Assembly: GCA_003645645.1 (NCBI GenBank)
Contig: QNBH01000008.1
Location: 1 to 42,388, forward strand
Direction: 5' to 3'
DNA: 42,388 nucleotides
Source: Spirochaetota bacterium
Lineage (GTDB): Bacteria > Spirochaetota > Spirochaetia > SPDA01 > B32-G16
Of the stretch, positions 8,515 to 16,885 are shown one piece after another. The notes beneath the pieces are model-generated. The model saw nothing but the letters and a program-made list of their open reading frames with translations, did not search any database and was not told the DNA's origin. Position 1 is the stretch's first letter; every line of letters starts with the position of its first letter. Both the position numbers and the translations under genes were made by a program.

Positions 8515-9771
8515 TTAAGCGTACGTTTTCCAGGGCGGACAATCTGCCAGCATTCTGGGAAGAACAGATTCCTCTTCAACAAACACATGTCTTAAGCCAT
8601 CCTCCGCCCTTGGCACCGGCTGAGCCTCTGCCCATCTAAAGGCATCCCTTATCTCTGCCTTTACCTCTTCTTCCAGTGCATCTGCCTCTCTTTCGGTTAA
8701 CATGCCCGTCTGAACAAGTGTCTTCCTGTGTTTATCGATTGGATCACGGGCAAGCCACGACAGGAGTTCTCTGTCAGAACGATATCCGAGGCCGAAGGAC
8801 CCGAGTTTTCCCGGTTCGGCTCCCCTTACTCCAAAGTGATCGTAATATCTGTAAGTTTTACACTCAATCAGAGTAGGACCTCTCCCGGCTCTTGCCCGCT
8901 CTACCGCTGCTTTTACGGCATTGTACACATCGAGTACATCCATTCCATCCACAACCACACCAGGAATATTATAAGCAGTCGCCATGATCGCTATGTCATC
9001 GACATTGATGCATTCTGAAATGTGCTGTCCTCGTGCATCCAGATACTGGTTGTTCTCAATTACATAAACCCAGGGGATTTTGTGGGTAGCAGCCTCGTTC
9101 AGTGAAATATGGAAATAGGGAGTTGTAGCGTGAGCATCGCCTCCGAAAGTAAGCGCCACCTGCCCCTTTCCTCTGGCTCTTAAGGCATGGCCTGCTCCAG
9201 CCCCGTAACAACAGCCTGGACCCACAACACCATCCTCACCGAGCATCCCCACATCGGCCTGCATGATGTGCATGGAGCCTCCATAACCGTTGTTGGTTCC
9301 GGATGCTTTAAATATTATCTCTGCCGCCATTTTCCTGATATTTGCACCCTTGGCAATTGCATGGTGATGGCTTCTGTGGTATCCTGCCATCCAGTCGTCT
9401 TTGTTCAAGGCAAAACAGGCGCCGACAGCACATGCCTCATGACCCGGCGAGCCGTGCATATATCCGCGGAAGCCTTTCTCTGTGAGCATCTTATCGGCTA
9501 CCGTGCGGTCATACCATCTGATCTGAAGCATTTTCCTCTGCATTTCGATAAGCTGCTCCCTTGTAAGTCTTTCGGGCCAGTAAATGTCTCTTTCCAGTGG
9601 TATTTTCGATACAGGCTCCTGCTCAGGTGTAGCCAGCAATCTCGTCCCGGTAGTAAATAAGGCAACGCTTGCTCCGGTTACCCCAAGACCCTTCAGGAAG
9701 TTTCTTCGGGAAATAAAGCCCTTTCCCTCTGCTTTAACTTCCTCTACAGTTTTTTCGATAGTGTCAGACAT
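8515..9771 (-). CDS. E1 alpha subunit of thiamine-dependent 2-oxoacid dehydrogenase with Tat signal
   Basis: 418 residues. From about residue 66 this is a standard E1 alpha: MQRKMLQIRWYDRT, GSPGHEA, YHRSHHHAIAKG, the GGSMHI loop and the thiamine diphosphate motif. That motif reads GDA (211-213) with NN at 240-241 instead of the usual GDG-NN. Residues 1-60 are atypical: a charged 20-residue leader, then SRRNFLKGLGVTGASVALFT, a textbook twin-arginine signal (RR at 22-23), then LLATPE. It would be exported folded with cofactor, possibly carrying the beta subunit. tatA and tatB lie 2 kb upstream. I choose the ATG at 9771 because GAGGAGG is 9 bases before it; a TTG at 9789 and an ATG at 9777 are poorly placed. 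Function outside the cytoplasm is unexplained. Confidence 0.88.
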   Translation of the reverse strand: MSDTIEKTVEEVKAEGKGFISRRNFLKGLGVTGASVALFTTGTRLLATPEQEPVSKIPLERDIYWPERLTREQLIEMQRKMLQIRWYDRTVADKMLTEKGFRGYMHGSPGHEACAVGACFALNKDDWMAGYHRSHHHAIAKGANIRKMAAEIIFKASGTNNGYGGSMHIMQADVGMLGEDGVVGPGCCYGAGAGHALRARGKGQVALTFGGDAHATTPYFHISLNEAATHKIPWVYVIENNQYLDARGQHISECINVDDIAIMATAYNIPGVVVDGMDVLDVYNAVKAAVERARAGRGPTLIECKTYRYYDHFGVRGAEPGKLGSFGLGYRSDRELLSWLARDPIDKHRKTLVQTGMLTEREADALEEEVKAEIRDAFRWAEAQPVPRAEDGLRHVFVEEESVLPRMLADCPPWKTYA

Positions 9772-9908
9772 ATCCATAGACCTCCTCAATAGAGATTTTT
9801 ACCCTCCTCCGGCGTGTAGCATTGATTGGCAAAGGCAAAACCGACCGGTATAAGGGCATTTTTCTAACCAGGATTTAAAAGGAAATTTTAAAGGTGTCCT
9901 CTGCCAGA

Positions 9909-10223
9909 TTAGCTTAATTTGTGTGCTAACTCTTTTAGACTCCCTCTTTCGCTGCCTTCCCTGCTATTTAAAAGAACTGTCTGTGTTGAATTGCTCCATT
10001 TGGGATTTTTTGGAGCTGATAATAAGTGTAATTGGAAATGGTCGTTATACCAGAGTATTGGTAGACTGCCATTCCCGTAAAGGTAATTTGATAGAACTGC
10101 GGGTGTTTCTTTAAGATAGGACTCATACGAAGAAAATAAGATCTTCCCATAATCCCGAGAAATTGAAAACAGCTCGTTCTCTTCTTTTACAACTTTCTTC
10201 TTTACATTAAGAGTTTCAAGCAT
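9909..10223 (-). CDS. small hypothetical protein, 104 aa
   Basis: An open frame lying between the E1 alpha gene and the ctpA-like gene on the same strand, with a loosely spaced AAGGAT before its ATG. The predicted protein has no signal peptide, no cysteines and no motif I recognise; it is rich in Ser, Leu, Asn and Tyr, with a mixed, natural-looking composition and a basic N-terminus. If it is not a gene, the region 9772-10357 is a 586-base gap in which I see no RNA gene or repeat. Confidence 0.38.
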   Translation of the reverse strand: MLETLNVKKKVVKEENELFSISRDYGKILFSSYESYLKETPAVLSNYLYGNGSLPILWYNDHFQLHLLSAPKNPKWSNSTQTVLLNSREGSERGSLKELAHKLS

Positions 10224-10357
10224 AAGTTACACTTTATCCTTTTAACTCCTTTAAATACAAATTATATACCATAAAATTCACTTTGTCAATGGATTTTCCT
10301 ATGAAAATTTCAGAATGATTAAAAAGAATTTAATAGTTAGACAATAAAGTATGGATT

Positions 10358-11719
10358 TTAGAAAGGACATTTTTCAATCTGTCTCTTAAGCACTTTTACT
10401 GCTTCCCGTAAAACTGTATCGTACTCCAGGTCATAAATTTTTGAGATGTTGTTTTTAATAATTTCTTGATAAGATTTTTGTTCATCCTCTGTAAGTTCAT
10501 ATTCTTTCACGATTTTATGCGGCGTAATACCTACCATATCGATGTTTGCATCCGAAGGAGTAAAATAACGAGCAGTGGTAAGTCTGAATCCTCCCGGGCC
10601 AAGTGGATTGAGCCTTTGAACAGATCCTTTCCCGTATGTTTCCTCTCCTATCAGGTATGCTCTTCCCCTGTCCTTTAAAGCACCTGCCAGTATTTCAGAA
10701 GCAGAAGCCGAACCTTTGTTAATAAGAACTACTATTGGTATATTGTAAGAAACCTTTGTTTCTTCACTTGCCATGAAATCCATATTCTCAGAGGCTATTC
10801 TTGACCGTGTGCTTACGATAATCCCTCCTGAGAGAAACAGATCAGCCGTATCCACTGCAGAGCTAAGAAGGCCGCCGGGATTGTTTCTCACATCGATAAT
10901 AAGGGAAGTGTATCCTCCTCTCTCGAAGTATTTAAGAGCTTCCTCTACCCTATCAGGCGTAAAAAGGGTAAACTCAGTGATTCTCAAATAGCCGATATCG
11001 GGCGGAATTATAGCTTTTTTTACGGTCGGCACTTCTATAATTTCACGGGTTAAGACTACATCAAACTCGATATCTGCACCCCTAAGAATTTTAATTTTTA
11101 CTTCAGTCCCGGGTAAACCTCGCAGTTTATCAATTACTTCATCTGCAGTCATATCAATAGTGGACTCCTCTTCAATTTCTATTATCAGGTCTCCCGGCAA
11201 AATTCCAGACCTGTGAGCAGGAGTCCCTTCTATAGGAGATATCACACGCACATAGGATGATTCTTCCTCCCTGTTTAAGCTAGGATTAAGTCTATCCCCT
11301 TTTATTTGCTTGATAATAGAGATGCCTATACCGCCATACTTACCCAAAGTGATATCTGTAGTTCGCTCCATATCTTTAGCATCCAGATATGTGGAGTACG
11401 GATCGTCCAGGCTATCTAAAAGCCCATGTAAAGCCCCTTCTAGAAGAGTTTTCGGATCCACCTCATCAACATAATTGTTATAAACGTACCAGAAAACCTG
11501 TTCCAATAGATTTAGATAATCATCGGCGGAAAATCTTTCGTAATCGATTGTATAGGCAGGGACATAAAATCCATCACTACCAGCCGGTCCTATGCTCCCT
11601 AAGGAACGCTCTGGTGGCTCTGCCAGAGCTATTGAAGAGAGGGATAGTAGAAAAATTAAGAGGAGCAATACCCTGCTTATCTTACTGATTTTTTTCGGTT
11701 TCTCCCTTGCTCTCTTCAT
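10358..11719 (-). CDS. S41 carboxyl-terminal processing protease (CtpA/Prc type)
   Basis: 453 residues with an N-terminal signal peptide (hydrophobic 17-33, cleavage near ALA-EP). A PDZ domain (about 120-225; GIGISI, GTPAHRSGILPGDLI) is followed by the S41 protease core. The catalytic dyad is visible: Ser339 in NKGSASASEI and Lys364 in TYGKGSVQ, the same 25-residue spacing as in E. coli Prc. It would trim or degrade envelope proteins in the periplasm. It overlaps the end of tatA by 38 bases, so it is translated from the tat transcript. Ordinary member of its family. Confidence 0.92.
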   Translation of the reverse strand: MKRAREKPKKISKISRVLLLLIFLLSLSSIALAEPPERSLGSIGPAGSDGFYVPAYTIDYERFSADDYLNLLEQVFWYVYNNYVDEVDPKTLLEGALHGLLDSLDDPYSTYLDAKDMERTTDITLGKYGGIGISIIKQIKGDRLNPSLNREEESSYVRVISPIEGTPAHRSGILPGDLIIEIEEESTIDMTADEVIDKLRGLPGTEVKIKILRGADIEFDVVLTREIIEVPTVKKAIIPPDIGYLRITEFTLFTPDRVEEALKYFERGGYTSLIIDVRNNPGGLLSSAVDTADLFLSGGIIVSTRSRIASENMDFMASEETKVSYNIPIVVLINKGSASASEILAGALKDRGRAYLIGEETYGKGSVQRLNPLGPGGFRLTTARYFTPSDANIDMVGITPHKIVKEYELTEDEQKSYQEIIKNNISKIYDLEYDTVLREAVKVLKRQIEKCPF

Positions 11720-11903
11720 CCTTACTTCCTTCTGTTCTCTCTGTTTCCTTCTCTATTTTTGCTTCATCTTCTACTTCTTTAACACCTTTTTCAAACTCCC
11801 TCTTTGCTTTTCCTATAGACTTGGCAAACCTTGGTATTGCTGCTCCTCCGAACAGGAGAACAACAACTCCTGCAATTATGATTATCTCTGTTGTTCCTAA
11901 CAT
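11682..11903 (-). CDS. tatA: Tat translocase subunit TatA
   Basis: 73 residues: a short N-terminal membrane helix (EIIIIAGVVVLLFGGAAIPRF), the hinge with FG and P, an amphipathic helix (KSIGKAKREFEKGV) and a charged tail. This is the standard TatA layout, forming the pore that exports folded proteins with twin-arginine signals. It lies 30 bases after tatB and overlaps the protease gene. No tatC is present in the window. The Tat-signal-bearing E1 alpha is encoded downstream on the same strand. Confidence 0.92.
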   Translation of the reverse strand: MLGTTEIIIIAGVVVLLFGGAAIPRFAKSIGKAKREFEKGVKEVEDEAKIEKETERTEGSKDEESKGETEKNQ

Positions 11904-11933
11904 AATGTTTTACCTCCAAATTAAGTTTATTGG

Positions 11934-12260
11934 TCAACCGGTTTTGTTAGAATCTGATTCATAAGAAGATGGTGGTTTGTGATCGGATTCTTTAGATTCT
12001 GATTCGTTGGAAGCAGATGGGTTCTTTTCTGTATTACCGGATTCTTTTGATTCCAGATTGCTCCCTACCTTTTCGATCGAGCTTAACTTTATGTTTTTCT
12101 CCATTTCATCTACAATTTTTAACATATCGTTGTAAAAGCCGGTAATTTGTTTGTAAAATCTTCCTATTTTCCTGAAAATACCTGGTAAGTCCCTGGGATT
12201 TATAAATATTATAATAAGAATGAGGATAATTATTATCTCCCAAAATCCAATTCCAAACAT
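11934..12260 (-). CDS. tatB: TatB-like Tat translocase subunit
   Basis: Starts MFGIGFWEIIIILILI, the TatB pattern (short periplasmic tip, Gly, Glu in the membrane helix), then NPRDLPGIFRKIGRFYKQ as hinge and amphipathic helix, and a long polar Ser/Glu/Asn-rich tail. About 108 residues. TatB partners TatC to recognise twin-arginine signals. The frame stays open 93 bases upstream, but the conserved family N-terminus and the AGGG just before it favour the ATG at 12260. TatA versus TatB is judged on the N-terminal helix and longer amphipathic region; TatC is not seen here. Confidence 0.82.
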   Translation of the reverse strand: MFGIGFWEIIIILILIIIFINPRDLPGIFRKIGRFYKQITGFYNDMLKIVDEMEKNIKLSSIEKVGSNLESKESGNTEKNPSASNESESKESDHKPPSSYESDSNKTG

Positions 12261-12323
12261 GACCCTTACAAGAAACGAAACATTTAAACTAGCAAAATGA
12301 GAAAAATCGGGACTATACCAAGT

Positions 12324-12353
12324 AGTATAGTATAGCAAGATACCAGTAGTCAA
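12324..12353 (-). promoter_or_regulatory. promoter of the tatB-tatA-ctpA operon
   Basis: On the minus strand TTGACT (12353-12348) and TATACT (12329-12324) have an 18-base spacer, about 64 bases upstream of the tatB start. Close to consensus and well placed between divergent genes. Confidence 0.55.
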
Positions 12354-12371
12354 TTAAATGCTCTAACCTTC

Positions 12372-12400
12372 TTGTCAATTTCCCTCTATCAGGCTATTAT
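12372..12400 (+). promoter_or_regulatory. promoter of the glycosyltransferase-CPBP operon
   Basis: TTGTCA (12372-12377) and TATTAT (12395-12400) have a 17-base spacer, 43 bases before the chosen start codon. It sits back to back with the tat promoter. Confidence 0.55.
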
Positions 12401-12442
12401 CTCAAGTAATCCTTCTTGTGTCTTAAAAAGAGGAACATCAAG

Positions 12443-13564
12443 TTGAGTAAAAAAGTACTTATCCCCTACTTCCTGGCTGGATCGGGTCATTTTGCAATAG
12501 CACAGGCAATCGAGTATTACCTGCGAGAAAGCGGAAAAGATCTTGAAATCAGGTTTCTCGAACCGGGAGAGGAGTTTAAAGACAAGAGACTTAACGACTT
12601 TTTCAAGCAGGCATGGAAACTCATCCTCAAGATGCGCAAGGCACCCAGGGAGATACTTTTTGGTATCGACAAGGCGGTACCTTCCCTATCCTCATTTATA
12701 AACGAGCAATATTTACGTACGGCAATATTCAAGGGTATGGGCTTTCTGGCCGGCTACAGGCCCGATCTGATCATTTCGACTCACTGGGGATGTACCCAAC
12801 TGTTTAACGAGGCAAGAAAAAAGATGGAAATGGATATCCCGCTCTTCTCTGTTTTTACAGAACTTGCGGGCGGTCATAAACTTATAAACTGCGGTGCCGA
12901 CCTCTATTTTGTTATGACCGACGAAGCCTTAGAAGACCTTATGCGATTCGACATTCCGAAAGAGAAAATCAAAAGAGTTAACTTTATAGTACGTCCCCAG
13001 TTCGAGTGCAATAAGTTATCCCGGAAGGAGGCCAGAGACAGGCTCAATCTCCCCGATTCCGCCTTTGTGCTTCTTTTCAGCATGGGCGGAGAGGGGATAG
13101 GTCCTGCGTTTCAGTATATTAACAGGTTCCTGCAAATATTCCCGGAAGGTAAAATGCTTAGCTTAACAGGAAGAAATGAAAAACTCACGAATGAAATTAA
13201 AAAAAAGTATCAGGATGAGGGGATTTCTGTTTTTCCCTATCGCGATGATGTGGAAGTTCTTGTGGCTGCATCGGATGTGCTTGCCGGTAAATGCGGAGGC
13301 AGTTTTTCCACCGAAGCGATAAAAACCAGATCACCTTTTATCATCACCCAGATCGGTGCTCCTAACGAACGGCCGAATATGAAATATATAATAAAACATA
13401 ACTACGGATGGTATACTTCCTCTCCAAGAAAGTTCGCAAGAATACTCGAACAAATCCATTCGGACAGATCCTGTCTGGAATCGGTAAAGCGCAATCTCGA
13501 TAATGTGCCAGAGGAAAACGGTGCTTCAGAAATAGCTTCCTATATTATAAGCATAATCCTATGA
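12443..13564 (+). CDS. MurG/MGDG-synthase-like glycosyltransferase (GT28 type)
   Basis: About 373 residues, GT-B fold. The N-terminal half matches monogalactosyldiacylglycerol synthases and processive diacylglycerol glycosyltransferases (FLAGSGHFAIAQAI; DLIISTHWGCTQLF; the linker RVNFIVRPQF). The C-terminal half has the nucleotide-sugar binding block AGKCGGSFSTEAIKTRSPFI and AASDVLAGKCGG. Likely it adds a sugar to a membrane lipid acceptor at the cytoplasmic face. I choose TTG at 12443, preceded by AAAGAGG at the right distance, over an in-frame TTG 27 bases upstream. It overlaps the next gene by 4 bases (ATGA), indicating coupling. Acceptor unknown; it could glycosylate the lipid made by the acyl-carrier cluster, but that is speculation. 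Confidence 0.82.
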   Translation: MSKKVLIPYFLAGSGHFAIAQAIEYYLRESGKDLEIRFLEPGEEFKDKRLNDFFKQAWKLILKMRKAPREILFGIDKAVPSLSSFINEQYLRTAIFKGMGFLAGYRPDLIISTHWGCTQLFNEARKKMEMDIPLFSVFTELAGGHKLINCGADLYFVMTDEALEDLMRFDIPKEKIKRVNFIVRPQFECNKLSRKEARDRLNLPDSAFVLLFSMGGEGIGPAFQYINRFLQIFPEGKMLSLTGRNEKLTNEIKKKYQDEGISVFPYRDDVEVLVAASDVLAGKCGGSFSTEAIKTRSPFIITQIGAPNERPNMKYIIKHNYGWYTSSPRKFARILEQIHSDRSCLESVKRNLDNVPEENGASEIASYIISIIL

Positions 13565-14349
13565 AAAAAATAGAAATAGCTCTTTATTTTTCACTGGCAA
13601 CAGCCTGCATGGTGATTTTCGTATATCTTACTCCTCCCATTTTGGAAGGAGAGGCTCTAAAGCACATCTTCTTATTTGAGAACCTGGCAGGCGATCTTGC
13701 CGTTTACCTGTGGCGTTTTATTATCTCTTTCCTCTTCCTCGGGCTTATTCCTTTTTTGGGTGCAATCGTCCTGGGATACAACTTTAAAACACTGGGATTT
13801 ACCCTGCCTTTCTCATTTTTAAAAAGTAAGCTTTTTATTCTGCTTCTTTCTGTCGCTCTCCTGATTGGTATCGGAGGCAGGCTTGATCCCAATCTTCAAG
13901 GATACTATCCATATTCTAAGACGCTGGTTTATCTCATTAAAGATAAGGGCTTCTATTTTTTGCTTCATGCCCTTGCTTACTTCTTTTTATACTATTTACC
14001 ATGGGAGTTTTTCTTTAGAGGATTTTTAATAATCCCCCTGCTGGATTTTATCAATGCCGAGGAGCCTTCTATACGATCTGAGAATCGGGGCTTTCGAGTC
14101 ACCTCCTCTGTCGATAAAAACATATCGGGTTATGCTGTAGAGCCTTGTACACTTGCCGTTGCCTGTGTTCAGGTAATTCCTTCTACACTTCTCCATTTCG
14201 GCCATCCCATAACAGAAACTCTCGGTGCAATCCCCGCAGGTATTCTTTTTGGTTATCTGGTGTTAAAAACCCGGTCCATCCTCCCCGGTCTTATTCTGCA
14301 CGGTCTGGTGGGCATTGCCCTGGACATGAGTATTATCTTTATAAATTAA
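13561..14349 (+). CDS. CPBP-family intramembrane protease-like protein
   Basis: 262 residues with about seven membrane helices. CPBP/Abi motifs are PWEFFFRGF (family motif EExxxR, but the first Glu is Trp here), a histidine-bearing helix STLLHFGHP, and LPGLILHGLVGIALD near the end. Family members are membrane metalloproteases such as Rce1, or non-proteolytic relatives. The altered first glutamate makes protease activity uncertain. The ATGA overlap with the glycosyltransferase indicates a two-gene operon. A charged insert near residues 165-190 (EEPSIRSENRGFR) interrupts two helices. Confidence 0.78.
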   Translation: MKKIEIALYFSLATACMVIFVYLTPPILEGEALKHIFLFENLAGDLAVYLWRFIISFLFLGLIPFLGAIVLGYNFKTLGFTLPFSFLKSKLFILLLSVALLIGIGGRLDPNLQGYYPYSKTLVYLIKDKGFYFLLHALAYFFLYYLPWEFFFRGFLIIPLLDFINAEEPSIRSENRGFRVTSSVDKNISGYAVEPCTLAVACVQVIPSTLLHFGHPITETLGAIPAGILFGYLVLKTRSILPGLILHGLVGIALDMSIIFIN

Positions 14350-14574
14350 TGTTGACCCAGTAATTGGGCCACTGTTATTGTATTTTTAACTACCATTTCG
14401 TGTTGTAGTTTTACTACGAAAGAAGACCGATACCATAGGTGGTGGCCTTCTTTCGGAGCATACAACAAACTAAGTAATTTCTGCAAAGCGGAAATTACTT
14501 ATCCCTTGCAGGGCTTGCAAAGCCTTAGGCCTTGCCGGTGGTTGTTTACTACGAAACTTCTTAAAGGATGGAAA
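14350..14574. repeat. intergenic region rich in inverted repeats with a 12-bp direct repeat
   Basis: No gene in these 225 bases. Perfect inverted repeats: TAAGTAATTTC/GAAATTACTTA (14471-14481 and 14491-14501, 11 bp) and a 9-bp pair CGAAAGAAG/CTTCTTTCG beginning near 14418. The direct repeat TTTACTACGAAA occurs at 14410-14421 and 14545-14556. The layout resembles a small non-coding insertion flanked by a duplicated site, or a set of transcript-end hairpins. No T-run follows the hairpins. Confidence 0.5.
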
Positions 14575-15639
14575 ATGAGCGCTTACAACAGAAGGTTCGT
14601 TCTTGTAACAGGAGCCTCAGGCTTTATCGGAAGACACCTGGCACGGGTCCTTATGGAAAGAGGCTACTCCGTACGAGCGGTATACAGAAGGGAGAACCCT
14701 CCTCTCATGCTCAAAGAATTGGAAACAAAAGGTGCAGAACTTCTCCGCCTGGATCTATCCGTAGGTGAGAATCTGTTGAGGGCGGTTTCGGGTGTTGATC
14801 GGGTAATTCATGCAGCGGCCATAGCATCAGACTGGGGAAAGTACGAAATCTTTCACAAATACAATTATGAGATGGCCATAAGCCTTCTGGAAGCGTCAAA
14901 GGAGAGCGGTTGTTCGGTTTTTGTGTATTTAAGCTCGGTTTCGGTTCACGGTTTCGGTAATCATGTGGAAAGTACCGAGGAAGGACCTTACTATCCACCG
15001 GTAAGTTTTTATCAGGAAACCAAGAAAAAGGCAGAGGACTATGTGCTTGCGCAAAATCAAACAGGATACGATAAAGAGGGAAACAAACTTTCTGGAAGAG
15101 CTCTTAAGACAACTGTCATTCGGCCAGGAAATGTATACGGTCCCGAAGATGGCACAACGTTTTTCCCCATTTTCGAAGCAATGGAGAGGGGGATAATGGG
15201 ATACATCGGAAAGGGGCATACCCTTACCTGCCCTGTTTATGTAGAGGATCTGGCAGAAGCAGTTATCCTTGCCATGGAAAAAGAGGAAAGTGCAGGAAAG
15301 TGTTTTAACATAACCGGCGGAGAGAGGGTTACATGGAGAGAACTGCTTAAGTACTGTTCGAGCTTACTTGGCTGTAAACCTCCTGTGTTGAGTATTCCCG
15401 TACCGGCAGCCTTTTTTCTTGCCCATTTAATGGAGTTTATTTTTAAAATGATAGGAATTAAATCTGCACCCCCCCTTACCCTTTACAGAGTCGCCCAGTT
15501 ATCGCACAACTATCACTTTAATATTTCCAGGGCCGAAAAGTTACTCGGGTTTAAGCCAAAAATCCCATGGAAAGAAGGGTTTAAGAGAACTGTATTAGAC
15601 TACCTTGAGAACTACAAACCGGTAGAGAAATCCCTGTAG
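14575..15639 (+). CDS. extended SDR, 3beta-HSD/OleD-like NAD(P)-dependent oxidoreductase
   Basis: About 354 residues. N-terminal Rossmann motif VTGASGFIGRHLA, HAAAIASDWG after strand 4, LSSVSVHG with the catalytic serine region, and YQETK as the YxxxK pair. VIRPGNVYGPED and the C-terminal part with a hydrophobic segment (SIPVPAAFFLAHLMEFIF) resemble 3beta-hydroxysteroid dehydrogenase and OleD-type enzymes that act on lipid beta-hydroxy or beta-keto groups. The ATG at 14575 has AAAGGA upstream and starts right at the family N-terminus. It converges with the PPTase gene (28-base overlap). A role in reducing a lipid keto group from the nearby acyl-carrier system is plausible but unproven. Confidence 0.82.
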   Translation: MSAYNRRFVLVTGASGFIGRHLARVLMERGYSVRAVYRRENPPLMLKELETKGAELLRLDLSVGENLLRAVSGVDRVIHAAAIASDWGKYEIFHKYNYEMAISLLEASKESGCSVFVYLSSVSVHGFGNHVESTEEGPYYPPVSFYQETKKKAEDYVLAQNQTGYDKEGNKLSGRALKTTVIRPGNVYGPEDGTTFFPIFEAMERGIMGYIGKGHTLTCPVYVEDLAEAVILAMEKEESAGKCFNITGGERVTWRELLKYCSSLLGCKPPVLSIPVPAAFFLAHLMEFIFKMIGIKSAPPLTLYRVAQLSHNYHFNISRAEKLLGFKPKIPWKEGFKRTVLDYLENYKPVEKSL

Positions 15640-16316
15640 CATACATGAAGACTCCGTCCCTCTGTGCAAAGGGCTCCAACATAACCGGGAAAGGGATCTA
15701 TATCTCTAGCTATCCACGAGCCGGCTGAATAAATATCTCCCTCGGCACTTATCAAAATAGAAGATAGACTTTCGTCTATATCCGTAACGGCTACTCCCTT
15801 TGCCTTTGCCAGTGCCTCAATACGACTCCATATACGGAAAAAACGGGAAGTCCGGTCGTCAAATATTTCACCCGCTTCGATGCCGGCTCTTTCTTCAACA
15901 GAAAAAAACCGCTCAAGAATTGCATCGGCATGTTTTAAGGGTCTTAGCTTCTCAAGATCAACACCCACCTCTCTATCTACACTAACTGCCACCAGTGCGT
16001 AATCTCCACTGTGGGAAAGATTGAAGTGGATTTGTTGTTTACAGAAGAAAAGGAGAGGTTTCCCCCTCTCTCCTGATACGAACTGTATTTCCCCCGGTTC
16101 TTCTTTTATGTAACTGCTCAGTATCTCTCTTAAACAGCCACGTGCTGCCAAATAATGCTCGCGTTCTCTGTAAGAATAGAATCTCTGCGCTCTTTCAAGC
16201 TCATCTGCAGAGAGAAGTTTTTTAAGTCTTTGAACCTCCCTATCCGGCCGATCCAGAGAGACCCTCCAGAGATGGATCGAGTTGTCTTTACTTCCTTTCG
16301 GTGATTCCATTTTCAT
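15612..16316 (-). CDS. Sfp-type 4'-phosphopantetheinyl transferase
   Basis: 234 residues, normal for the Sfp class. Key motifs: HFNLSHSGDYALVAVS, VGVDLEKL (Mg-binding Asp/Glu) and RIWSRIEALAKAKG (usual WxxKEAxxK, with Arg for the first Lys). It moves phosphopantetheine from CoA onto a serine of carrier proteins. Sfp-type enzymes usually serve secondary-metabolite carrier proteins, so the donor ACP at 36.4 kb is an obvious client. It converges with and overlaps the SDR gene at its 3' end and is divergent from the PIN gene. Confidence 0.9.
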   Translation of the reverse strand: MKMESPKGSKDNSIHLWRVSLDRPDREVQRLKKLLSADELERAQRFYSYREREHYLAARGCLREILSSYIKEEPGEIQFVSGERGKPLLFFCKQQIHFNLSHSGDYALVAVSVDREVGVDLEKLRPLKHADAILERFFSVEERAGIEAGEIFDDRTSRFFRIWSRIEALAKAKGVAVTDIDESLSSILISAEGDIYSAGSWIARDIDPFPGYVGALCTEGRSLHVCYRDFSTGL

Positions 16317-16337
16317 CTTTTATTTTATCGATCTTAA

Positions 16338-16430
16338 GTGATCAGAACAACAGGGGATTTTAACTTTCCCACTTCCTTCGACACACCTGAAAGCTACGTT
16401 CGAAAGATCCGGAAAGACAGAAAGATATGA
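16338..16430 (+). pseudogene. possible stub of an antitoxin ahead of the PIN toxin
   Basis: A 30-residue frame from a GTG ends in a TGA that overlaps the PIN start codon by four bases (ATGA), the usual toxin-antitoxin arrangement. Its end (TPESYVRKIRKDRKI) looks like the basic C-terminus of VapB antitoxins. There is a stop just upstream and no room for a DNA-binding domain before the divergent PPTase gene. It could be a truncated antitoxin or a chance frame. Confidence 0.3.
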
Positions 16431-16801
16431 TCTTGATTGATTCAGATATTATAATATGGTTGTTGAGAGGTGAAGCGATTTATAAAAACAAATTTTCTAT
16501 TGCAGTAGAACGTTTTAAGGCTCAGGTATTTATTACTCCAATACAATATGTGGAAATTATTGCCGGGGTAAAAGAAAAAATCGATACAGAGATTTTCCTG
16601 GATTCATTACGAATAATAAATATCGATAAGGAGGTAGGAAAATTAGCCGGAGAGTTTATGCGACTCTACCGTAAATCACACAATGTGCATGGTGCAGATT
16701 CAATTGTAGCTGCTGTTGCAAAAATACACAATTGCAAATTGTGGACTAACAATAAAAAGCATTTCCCCATGCTTGCGGAAGAGGAGTTTTATACAGCTTG
16801 A
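16427..16801 (+). CDS. PIN-domain ribonuclease, VapC-like toxin
   Basis: 124 residues, full PIN domain. Acidic residues: Asp5 (LIDSDIIIWLL), Glu43 (YVEIIAG), Asp91 (HGADSIVAA) and the polar Asn108 in LWTNNKKHF, giving a complete metal site for RNA cleavage. VapC toxins cut tRNA or rRNA and are normally held by a VapB antitoxin encoded just upstream. Here only a short stub is present there. The gene is intact, so either the cell tolerates it, a distant antitoxin exists, or it has a housekeeping role. Confidence 0.85.
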   Translation: MILIDSDIIIWLLRGEAIYKNKFSIAVERFKAQVFITPIQYVEIIAGVKEKIDTEIFLDSLRIINIDKEVGKLAGEFMRLYRKSHNVHGADSIVAAVAKIHNCKLWTNNKKHFPMLAEEEFYTA

Positions 16802-16885
16802 CTTTCCATTCAAAACGGTAATTACCTGCTCTCCTGCAAAAAATAGTATACAAACATTTATTTTACCATTAAAATACCAAATGTT

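Noticed and set aside
16427-16801. Complete VapBC toxin-antitoxin pair
   Set aside because: Only about 110 bases separate the PIN gene from the divergent PPTase, too little for a full antitoxin.
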